This document shows, piece by piece, positions 1 through 4,801 of a DNA stretch of 5,188 nt. A program made the position numbers and the translations under genes. Below the pieces are notes generated by a model. It did not search any database. It was not told where the DNA came from and worked only from the letters and a program-made list of their open reading frames with translations. The stretch's first letter is position 1; each line of letters starts with the position of its first letter. Source of the DNA: Microcaldota archaeon (GTDB lineage Archaea > Micrarchaeota > Micrarchaeia > Micrarchaeales > CABMGC01); the NCBI GenBank assembly GCA_021804305.1, contig JAJZKF010000043.1, positions 1 to 5,188 of the forward strand, written 5' to 3'.

Positions 1-291
1 CTGAAGCCTTTTGCTGTTTCCGAATTCACGTCCCAGGTCTATCGAAGAGAAATAATAATCGTCCCTAAGGAGGAGCTCGGCAACATGGGGCTCAAAGCCC
101 CTGCCATAAGCCGAGATGACATTCTTAGCTAGGAACTCATCATACGCATTGTCGTTCCGGCTTGTTGCTTCAATACAGTCGCCTGCAGTGAGGCTTATCC
201 TGCATCTTGTCGCCTTCTCGAACGAGCCAATCAGCTTCTTGTCCCCTCTCAACGTCTTCAGCCTTTCAACCGGTATGTAAATCTGTTGCAT
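1..291 (-). CDS. pno1: Archaeal Pno1/Dim2-type KH-domain protein (N-terminal part, cut by window edge)
   Basis: This is the first 97 residues of an archaeal two-KH-domain RNA-binding protein of the Pno1 (Dim2) family, whose eukaryotic members act in small ribosomal subunit maturation. Visible family marks are IPVERL at residues 6-11, the linker AYGRGFEP at 61-68 (family AIGRGFSP), LLLRDDYY at 73-80, SIDL at 83-86 and the KRLQ that leads into KH2. KH2 itself lies off the left edge. The KH1 loop reads G16-D-K-K19 where many archaeal homologues have GxxG, so KH1 is probably degenerate, as in eukaryotic Pno1. The ATG at 291 is chosen because a TATA box sits about 34 bases upstream, which fits a near-leaderless mRNA, and no ribosome binding site is needed. 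The family call is firm; the role in ribosome assembly is carried over from eukaryotic relatives. Confidence 0.9.
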   Translation of the reverse strand, partial: MQQIYIPVERLKTLRGDKKLIGSFEKATRCRISLTAGDCIEATSRNDNAYDEFLAKNVISAYGRGFEPHVAELLLRDDYYFSSIDLGREFGNSKRLQ

Positions 292-320
292 GGTATTACG
301 GAGTATTTTCTTCAACTATC

Positions 321-328
321 TATTTAAA
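321..328 (-). promoter_or_regulatory. TATA box for the pno1-like gene
   Basis: On the minus strand the sequence reads TTTAAATA, a good archaeal TATA box, with its centre about 34 bases before the ATG at 291. Transcription would start roughly 5-10 bases before the start codon. No clear purine-rich BRE was recognised upstream. Confidence 0.7.
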
Positions 329-415
329 ACCGAGTGTCACCGTCGTAAACTTTACTTCTCCAGTGGCGACTTGCGCTGTACTACGGATATGCGGCACTTC
401 CGCAAATTACCAACA

Positions 416-423
416 TTTAAATA
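416..423 (+). promoter_or_regulatory. TATA box for the coiled-coil/winged-helix gene
   Basis: TTTAAATA (within ATTTAAATAC) is the only convincing TATA box upstream of the rightward gene. It predicts a start of transcription near 445-448. The mRNA leader would then be about 55-70 bases, unlike the near-leaderless genes pno1 and lysS in this window. The leader contains both palindromes described at 453-464 and 490-504. Confidence 0.65.
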
Positions 424-452
424 CTTATTCTTTCACTATACTAACTGTGACT

Positions 453-464
453 CAATCATGATTG
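453..464. promoter_or_regulatory. Putative operator, proximal palindrome
   Basis: CAATCATGATTG is a perfect 12-base palindrome placed about 7-10 bases after the predicted transcription start of the winged-helix gene. Its half-site CATGATTG recurs 33 bases downstream (490-497). A symmetric site in this place suits a dimeric repressor that blocks RNA polymerase. The operator role is inferred; the symmetry is seen directly. Confidence 0.5.
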
Positions 465-489
465 TTTCGTGACCAGTTCGTAACACTTC

Positions 490-504
490 CATGATTGAAT
501 CATG
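490..504. promoter_or_regulatory. Putative operator, distal palindrome covering the start codon
   Basis: CATGATTGAATCATG is a perfect inverted repeat of 7-base arms around a central G. It shares CATGATTG with the palindrome at 453-464, 33 bases away (about three helical turns), so both would face the same side of the DNA. The last three bases are the ATG at 502. As RNA it could also fold into a 5-bp hairpin (CATGA/TCATG) that hides this ATG. It may thus act on DNA, on RNA or on both; only the repeat itself is certain. Confidence 0.5.
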
Positions 505-1053
505 TTGATTGGCATGGGCCAAAAAAATGATTTAAAAGGCGACCTCGTAGCTATCAGGAAACAGATAGCGAAGCTGGGGAACAAGGAGGAGTCGCTAAGA
601 TCAATATTATCGGAGAAGGAGAAGGTTGAAGAGACCAGCAGCGGTTTGTTAACGCTTCTCAAGTTCGTGATAAGCGAGAACAAGAGCACAAGGCAGATGA
701 TCGAGAGGATGTCGACTACCCTTTCAAAGCTAGAAGCCGAAGTGAATGCAGTCGAAGAGGAGGAATTCGAAGCCCAGCCCCAGGAACAGGAACCGGCCGA
801 GCGCCCAACCGTGGTGCTGTCGGGCCTAGACACCAAGATAGTGCAGTACATACAGATAAAAAGCATGGCATGTGCTGACGACATCAAGAAGATGATGGGT
901 TACAAAGGAAGGAATGCCGCATCAGCAAGGCTGAACAAGCTGAAGATGATGGGCATACTTACAAGGCATCAGGCAGGTCACAAGGTTTTCTACATGTATA
1001 ATGCTGCTGGCAAGACGACCAAAAATGCACTAATTGTATCACCCCCACAGTAA
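502..1053 (+). CDS. Coiled-coil protein with C-terminal winged-helix DNA-binding domain
   Basis: I do not recognise a named family. The 183-residue protein is soluble and has three parts. Residues 8-85 are charged, heptad-like helix with a likely break near 44-60, so a dimerising coiled coil is expected. Residues 84-102 are an acidic, Glu/Gln/Pro-rich hinge. Residues 107-167 look like a winged helix: helices near 108-119 and 123-132, a basic recognition helix near 136-150 (GRNAASARLNKLKMMG), then a wing with LTRHQAGHKVFYMY. It is probably a dimeric, MarR- or ArsR-like transcription regulator or chromatin-associated protein. The start at 502 is the first ATG after an in-frame stop at 496-498. 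ATG 514 (protein MGQKND..., 179 residues) is an equal alternative, as neither has a ribosome binding site. The palindromes in its leader suggest autoregulation. It stands alone, closed by a hairpin terminator. Confidence 0.8.
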   Translation: MLIGMGQKNDLKGDLVAIRKQIAKLGNKEESLRSILSEKEKVEETSSGLLTLLKFVISENKSTRQMIERMSTTLSKLEAEVNAVEEEEFEAQPQEQEPAERPTVVLSGLDTKIVQYIQIKSMACADDIKKMMGYKGRNAASARLNKLKMMGILTRHQAGHKVFYMYNAAGKTTKNALIVSPPQ

Positions 1054-1054
1054 A

Positions 1055-1112
1055 TTTAGAGCCCGCCATCGACCCTCTCTGCGGCGGGCTCTAAAACCCT
1101 TTCTTTTTCTTC
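1055..1112 (+). terminator. Hairpin plus pyrimidine-tract terminator
   Basis: A perfect 13-bp stem pairs 1055-1067 (TTTAGAGCCCGCC) with 1083-1095, closing a 15-base loop. The tract CCCTTTCTTTTTCTTC follows (1097-1112). It begins two bases after the stop codon of the winged-helix gene and lies before the lysS promoter, so it separates the two units. Archaeal terminators usually depend on the T-rich tract alone; the strong stem is an addition and could also protect the mRNA 3' end. Confidence 0.7.
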
Positions 1113-1144
1113 AATTAGTGCCAATATGCTCCTAGTACAGACTC

Positions 1145-1152
1145 TTTTTAAA
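1145..1152 (+). promoter_or_regulatory. TATA box for lysS
   Basis: TTTTTAAA lies with its centre about 31 bases before the ATG at 1180 and 22 bases before that at 1171. This spacing matches the near-leaderless layout of pno1 at the left of the window. It lies downstream of the ATG at 1126 and so argues against that start. Confidence 0.6.
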
Positions 1153-1179
1153 GTCTCTGATAGAAATCTAATGGATTCT

Positions 1180-2613
1180 ATGCCTAGCGAAACCAGTAAG
1201 GGCGATTTGAGGGAATTCATATCTAACATGCCATATTCCTACGACGTTACTGCAAAGGCTGCAGATATAGTTTCGGACTACGCGAAGTATGAGGGCAAGG
1301 AAGTATCCGTGGCAGGCAGGGCGGTAGCCGTAAGGAAATCAGGCAAGCTGGTATTCATAGATGTACTGGATAGCACTGGAAAGATACAGGCGTATTTCGA
1401 ATTCACCGCGCTTGGGGAGGAATCGTTCAGCAAGTCGAAGGCCCTCAACTCTGGCGATATAATAGGGGTGAAGGGAAAAGTGTTCAAGACCAAGCCCGGG
1501 CAGATAAGCATCATGGTGGAGAGCTACGCGCAGTTAGCGAAGGCACTAAGGCCTCTCCCTGACAAGTGGCATGGACTTCAGGACTCAGAGATAAAATACA
1601 GGAAAAGATATCTCGACCTTATAATGAGCCAAGAGTCAAGAGAGGTGTTCGTGAAGAGAGCAAGGATATATTCGCTGATAAGGGAGTTCATGGCCCAGAG
1701 GGGTTTCATGGAAGTGGAGACCCAGGTGGTCCAGGCAGTGTACGGAGGAGCGGATGCGAAGCCGTTCAAGACTTTCGTCAACACCCTTAACGAGGAGCAC
1801 TATCTCAGAATATCGCCTGAGCTGCAGCTCAAGAGGCTCATAATAGGGGGGTTCGACAAGGTGTTTGAATTCACCAGGAACTTCAGGAACGAGGATTCGG
1901 ATACCACGCATAACCCGGAGTTTACGGCGATAGAATGGTATCAGGCGTATGCCGATTACGAAGATATGATGAGGCTTGAGGAGGACCTCCTGGAATACGT
2001 GGTAAAGGGCATAGCCGGATCGACAGAGATCGAATACCAAGGTCAGAAGATCAGCTTCAAGAAGCCATTCAAAAGGATAAAGTTCATCGACTCTATAAAG
2101 GAGAAGACTGGAAAGGACATACTGAAGATGGGGGATGACGAGCTATTCGCTCTTGCCGAGGGGATGGGGATAAGGTTCCTGAAAGGGATGAGGAACAGGT
2201 ACCACGCATACGACAAGATCTCAGAGAAGGTGCTGGAGGGAAAGCTCACACAGCCGACTTTCCTTCTCGATTTCCCAAAGGAGACATCCCCGCTTACGAG
2301 ACCGAAGAGGGGGAATCCGGAGCTTGCAGAGAGGTTCGACCTCTACGTGATGGACAAGGAATTAGGCCCGTCATACTCGGAGCTGAACAACCCTATAATA
2401 CAGAGGGAAAACTTCGAAGAGCAGGATAGGCGCAGGAACGATGGGGATGTGGAAGCTCCTCCGTCGGATATGGAGTTCGTGGAAGCGATGGAATACGGAA
2501 TGCCTCCGACAGGCGGGCTCGGGCTTGGGATAGACAGGCTTGTAATGCTCCTCACCAACAAGGCTTCCATAAAGGACGTCATATTCTTCCCAATGGAGAA
2601 AAGGATCAAGTAA
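1180..2613 (+). CDS. lysS: Lysyl-tRNA synthetase, class II
   Basis: This enzyme charges tRNA-Lys with lysine using ATP in the cytoplasm. With the start at 1180 it has 477 residues, slightly shorter than bacterial LysRS (about 500). An OB-fold anticodon-binding domain covers about 40-118 (VSVAGRAVAVRKSGK). The class II catalytic core follows: motif 1 around 157-182, YGGADAKPF near 188-196, SPELQLKRL at 212-220, motif 2 FRNE at 235-238 with R236, HNPEFTAIEWY at 244-254, and motif 3 GLGLGIDR at 446-453. The reading frame is open from an ATG at 1126, but the TATA box lies inside that extension, so 1180 (or 1171) is preferred. Two usually conserved positions differ: the motif 1 proline is Gln182, and the lysine-pocket Asn (E. 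coli N424) aligns with Pro397, while glutamates 214, 252 and 401 are kept. Family and frame are clear; the effect of the two changes is unknown. Confidence 0.95.
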   Translation: MPSETSKGDLREFISNMPYSYDVTAKAADIVSDYAKYEGKEVSVAGRAVAVRKSGKLVFIDVLDSTGKIQAYFEFTALGEESFSKSKALNSGDIIGVKGKVFKTKPGQISIMVESYAQLAKALRPLPDKWHGLQDSEIKYRKRYLDLIMSQESREVFVKRARIYSLIREFMAQRGFMEVETQVVQAVYGGADAKPFKTFVNTLNEEHYLRISPELQLKRLIIGGFDKVFEFTRNFRNEDSDTTHNPEFTAIEWYQAYADYEDMMRLEEDLLEYVVKGIAGSTEIEYQGQKISFKKPFKRIKFIDSIKEKTGKDILKMGDDELFALAEGMGIRFLKGMRNRYHAYDKISEKVLEGKLTQPTFLLDFPKETSPLTRPKRGNPELAERFDLYVMDKELGPSYSELNNPIIQRENFEEQDRRRNDGDVEAPPSDMEFVEAMEYGMPPTGGLGLGIDRLVMLLTNKASIKDVIFFPMEKRIK

Positions 2614-2627
2614 AAGGAAAGCAAAAG
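2610..2627 (-). terminator. T-rich tract behind tRNA-His
   Basis: Directly after the discriminator base of tRNA-His the minus strand reads CTTTTGCTTTCCTTTTAC, with two T4 runs and one T3 run. Such oligo-T tracts end archaeal tRNA transcripts. The tract overlaps the last codon and stop of the convergent lysS gene. Confidence 0.5.
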
Positions 2628-2737
2628 GGCCTTAGCCGGGATTTCCGTGGCTCATGATTATTCATCAAAGGAGCCGATGTCGGACCCGGTCTTGAGGATC
2701 CACAGTCCTCTGTGCGAGCCGTTACACCACTAAGGCC
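2628..2737 (-). tRNA. tRNA-His (GUG) with a T-loop intron
   Basis: The minus strand folds as a histidine tRNA once a 37-base intron is removed (73 bases mature). The acceptor stem is GCCTTAG/CTAAGGC (7 bp, perfect), preceded by an encoded G-1 at 2737 that faces C73 at 2628, the hallmark of tRNA-His. The D-stem is GTGT/GCAC with loop AACGGCTC, which holds the G18-G19 pair. The anticodon stem is GAGGA/TCCTC with loop CTGTGGA and anticodon GTG at 2703-2701. The variable loop is AAGA and the T-stem is CCGGG/CCCGG. CCA is not encoded. The T-loop is interrupted by the intron; after splicing it has 7 bases with C where T55 is normal. The gene has its own TATA box and a T-rich terminator and converges on lysS. 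The isotype call is secure because identity elements and anticodon agree. Confidence 0.92.
2642..2678 (-). other. tRNA intron in the T-loop, bulge-helix-bulge type
   Basis: Between the T-stem arms lie 44 bases, 37 more than a T-loop. They form a bulge-helix-bulge: exon TCCG (2684-2681) pairs with intron CGGA (2647-2644), giving the 4-bp central helix, with 3-base bulges ACA (2680-2678) and AAT (2643-2641) on opposite strands. Inside, GGCTC/GAGCC and then TGAT/ATCA close a small hairpin; one C is bulged next to the first of these stems. Cutting after the second base of each bulge gives these boundaries and the loop TCCGACT; cutting one base earlier gives 2643-2679 and TCCGAAT. Both are 7 bases long. 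Removal would need the archaeal splicing endonuclease and a tRNA ligase. Confidence 0.85.
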
Positions 2738-2763
2738 ATGCATATCCTATTTGCTTACTCAGG

Positions 2764-2772
2764 TATTAAAAA
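2764..2772 (-). promoter_or_regulatory. TATA box for tRNA-His
   Basis: The minus strand reads TTTTTAATA with its centre about 31 bases before G-1, so transcription would start about 6 bases before the tRNA. The box lies immediately after the stop codon (2775-2773) of the last pilin-operon gene, so tRNA-His can be transcribed both alone and by read-through from that operon. Confidence 0.6.
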
Positions 2773-3105
2773 CTACGGGTCAGGCACACCCGGGCTGATT
2801 ATCGAATAAGCCTTTGGCTCAGTCATCGTGCTTACTACGATGGTGTTTCCGGCTTCCTCCACCTCAAAGCCATCGGCCATAGCCGAAGCTGCCACAGCGC
2901 TCTTCCAAGCCTCTAACTGTGTGGCGTTCATCAGCGGGGCCCCGTTCTCGGCTGCGGTCGCGAACGCCCCTACGAGCTGGACGTTCGAGTAAGCCATCTC
3001 CGTCCCAGACCATGAAAGCTGGTTGCCTGACGAAACAGAGCTGTAACTGATCGCCAGTATCGCGATCATAACCGAACCCAGGAGAAGCAGCCCATAGAAA
3101 CTCAT
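2773..3105 (-). CDS. Small membrane-anchored protein, last gene of pilin-like operon
   Basis: I do not recognise a named family. The protein has 110 residues: a hydrophobic helix at about 4-20 (YGLLLLGSVMIAILAI) directly at the N-terminus, a Ser/Gly-rich stretch, an Ala-rich probable helix at 34-80, and a short Val/Thr-rich end that may form beta strands. There is no cysteine and one sequon (NAT at 60-62). Unlike its operon partners it lacks a basic residue before the helix and an acidic residue inside it, so it is not a standard class III prepilin; it may be a simple membrane anchor or accessory subunit. The ATG abuts the stop of the preceding gene (TAGATG), with GGTGGA 3 bases before it as ribosome binding site, so translational coupling is likely. 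Its gene ends at the tRNA-His TATA box. Confidence 0.75.
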   Translation of the reverse strand: MSFYGLLLLGSVMIAILAISYSSVSSGNQLSWSGTEMAYSNVQLVGAFATAAENGAPLMNATQLEAWKSAVAASAMADGFEVEEAGNTIVVSTMTEPKAYSIISPGVPDP

Positions 3106-3495
3106 CTATCCACCGCATGCATACAGGCAGAGCTGTTCGTAGCCGCTATTCACAAGAAAAGGGTAGCACTGGGAAAAAGAGTCCCTGCAGGACGAGGATG
3201 AACCTTCGTAAGCGCTCTTATCTCCCATCTGGACTTTCACGTAACTTGCAGCGTACGTTGCCTTCATGTCAGAAACCAATGGGTTTATGCAAGTCGTGTT
3301 CCACTCCGCAAAGCAGTCCCGGTAGTACGGCACCTCGTATGCCGCTTCTACGAAATCGTATGCCATGTCCTGATAAGCAAAGGCGCTGGCTTTTGCCCCG
3401 CTGTTAAGGTATGCTATGTGGCTAATGGTGACTCCGGCCGAGACCAATAAGAGCGAAGCCACCAGCGCCTCAAACACAGCCATCTGCGCACGCAT
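3106..3495 (-). CDS. Pilin-like secreted protein with six cysteines
   Basis: No named family is recognised. The 129-residue protein begins MRAQMAVFEALVASLLLVSA, a variant class III signal: basic R2, possible cleavage after A3, then Q as +1 and E9 at +6 in the hydrophobic helix. Prepilin peptidase processing and pilus assembly through this helix are therefore plausible. The rest is Tyr- and Ser-rich and contains six cysteines (61, 69, 103, 110, 123, 127), enough for three disulfides, which fits an extracytoplasmic fold. One sequon (NTT at 66-68) is present. The gene starts 4 bases after the stop of the large pilin-like gene, with only a weak ribosome binding site, and abuts the next gene. Size and place suggest a minor pilin. 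The open frame and operon fit are good; function is inferred. Confidence 0.8.
   Translation of the reverse strand: MRAQMAVFEALVASLLLVSAGVTISHIAYLNSGAKASAFAYQDMAYDFVEAAYEVPYYRDCFAEWNTTCINPLVSDMKATYAASYVKVQMGDKSAYEGSSSSCRDSFSQCYPFLVNSGYEQLCLYACGG
3109..3114 (-). promoter_or_regulatory. Ribosome binding site for the last operon gene
   Basis: GGTGGA lies 3 bases before the ATG at 3105, inside the final codons of the preceding gene. It supports this start, although the spacing is short. Its presence contrasts with the leaderless first genes of other units here. Confidence 0.4.
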
Positions 3496-3499
3496 ATCA

Positions 3500-4801
3500 T
3501 CATCTCAGGGAAATGGTCGATCCCTGGTAGAATAGCGATGCATTTCCTGCATCAAGCCCCGGATCCAGCTTTACGCTTATGTTATAGAACAGTGGCGATG
3601 AGATTTTACAGGTGTAAGCAGACTGGCCGGATGCCATCTTGCACAAGGAAACATTGGCTGGCGCAGAACCTGTGAATGACTGCTCCTCTCCATCGTAGAC
3701 GCTTATCGCATTCAGCCACCAATCTATCGAACCGAACTGCCCCGGATCCGTACGGTTATATGCCGAAAGCTCTGAAACAAGATTGCCCCACTGGCTCTGG
3801 AATATGCCATAACGGCTTTCGTTTATCGGTTCTAGCGTTCCTCCCCTATCCATTATCACATACTGGGAGTATGGCTGCATGTAACCCCCATTCCCTGTAA
3901 CTGACATGACCGAAGCCCTGCCGTAGACTACCCCATTTGGCGCCATCACGTTAGCTGAGGGATCCAGGCTCGTAAGGTCCGAAGAGAGGACCAAATGCCC
4001 ATCATTGAGGTCGAGCACAGTGTTGTACCCGAAGGTCCCCGAGCTGCTTATCTGGGCTGTAGACGTTCCTGTACCTATCTTCTCCGCACAGAAAGCCCTC
4101 TGCCCCGAGCCCCAGTAGTTGCAAGATGGCCACGGGGTGGTTATCTGCCAAACCCCCTGCCCGCAGTCATACGGCTGGCATGCATTCCACGTGGTGATGC
4201 TGTAAACCTCCGATGGGGGCGATAACGGATAGTTTACAGAGTTGTTGAGCTGCTCTATCGAGGCCTCAAACCCGGAACCCGTGCTGCCATTGCCTGGAGG
4301 CCCCCCGCTGCCCGGATAGTACTCTGCAAACGAATAGCCAGATGTGTTGATGTCGTATCTCTTCCCGGCAAGCGATACGACCGCGCTGGCATTCAGCTCC
4401 ATCAGACCCTGTGATGAAGGGGCAAACGCAAAGGGAAGCACAGACACCCCTGTCCATGACATGTTGTCATATCCGAAAGGATTCACGCCGCCGGTGCCCT
4501 GAGCATGGAGCGTCACGCTGATCAGCTTCGCGCCATCAGGGAGATACATCACTATCTGCGCCCCATTGCTCATTCCGAGATAACTCACGTTCGAGACCTC
4601 TAACGACATGTGGGGATAACCTACGAAGCCGTTTGCAGCTATGGGTTGCTGGTATGCGCTATTTCCTACGCTGCTCATTACCCTGCCGAATGTGGATCTC
4701 TGCATGCCTGCAAGATGCGAGTAAGTGCCCAGCACAAAAAGGCTCGCAGAAGCGACGGCACCCAGCAGCATCATGAATTCTATCGTAGTTTGGACTCTCA
4801 T
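3500..4801 (-). CDS. Large class III signal peptide protein, probable pilin-type surface subunit
   Basis: At 433 residues this is the largest operon product. It starts MRVQTTIEFMMLLGAVASAS, matching the archaeal class III signal QxSxEYLLL: cleavage before Q4 would put Glu at +5, the position of the conserved glutamate in type IV pilins. The remaining 400 residues are predicted outside the cell: rich in Ser, Gly, Tyr and Trp, with eleven N-glycosylation sequons and six cysteines (208, 213, 227, 238, 387, 398). A Gly/Pro/Ser linker at 164-177 divides an N-terminal beta-rich part from a larger C-terminal part. The head is far bigger than in a usual pilin (100-200 residues), so it may be a tip adhesin or decorated major subunit. 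The start overlaps the previous stop (ATGA) and has a strong ribosome binding site. The signal class is well supported; the binding partner is unknown. Confidence 0.88.
   Translation of the reverse strand: MRVQTTIEFMMLLGAVASASLFVLGTYSHLAGMQRSTFGRVMSSVGNSAYQQPIAANGFVGYPHMSLEVSNVSYLGMSNGAQIVMYLPDGAKLISVTLHAQGTGGVNPFGYDNMSWTGVSVLPFAFAPSSQGLMELNASAVVSLAGKRYDINTSGYSFAEYYPGSGGPPGNGSTGSGFEASIEQLNNSVNYPLSPPSEVYSITTWNACQPYDCGQGVWQITTPWPSCNYWGSGQRAFCAEKIGTGTSTAQISSSGTFGYNTVLDLNDGHLVLSSDLTSLDPSANVMAPNGVVYGRASVMSVTGNGGYMQPYSQYVIMDRGGTLEPINESRYGIFQSQWGNLVSELSAYNRTDPGQFGSIDWWLNAISVYDGEEQSFTGSAPANVSLCKMASGQSAYTCKISSPLFYNISVKLDPGLDAGNASLFYQGSTISLR

Noticed and set aside
207..461. Plus-strand open frame across the pno1 start and the divergent promoters
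   Set aside because: It is antisense to a recognisable KH protein, crosses both TATA boxes and has no family features.
456..887. Minus-strand open frame of 143 codons opposite the winged-helix gene
   Set aside because: Its product is a low-complexity Ser/Phe-rich antisense reading; the plus strand has clear coiled-coil and winged-helix coding character.
1055..1095. The 13-bp inverted repeat as the end of a mobile element or an attachment site
   Set aside because: No second copy, target duplication, transposase or integrase is seen; position and T tract fit a terminator.
1126..1179. ATG at 1126 as the lysS start
   Set aside because: The TATA box at 1145-1152 lies downstream of it, and the added 18 residues match nothing in the family.
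1636..2040. Minus-strand open frame of 134 codons inside lysS
   Set aside because: It is a shadow of the LysRS frame, which carries all class II motifs on the plus strand.
2628..2737. tRNA-His as a broken pseudogene
   Set aside because: All stems are perfect apart from one G-U pair, the insertion folds as a proper bulge-helix-bulge, and both promoter and terminator are present.
3117..4225. Plus-strand open frames opposite the pilin-like genes
   Set aside because: They are short, arginine- and proline-rich antisense readings without start signals, and the minus-strand genes are joined as an operon.
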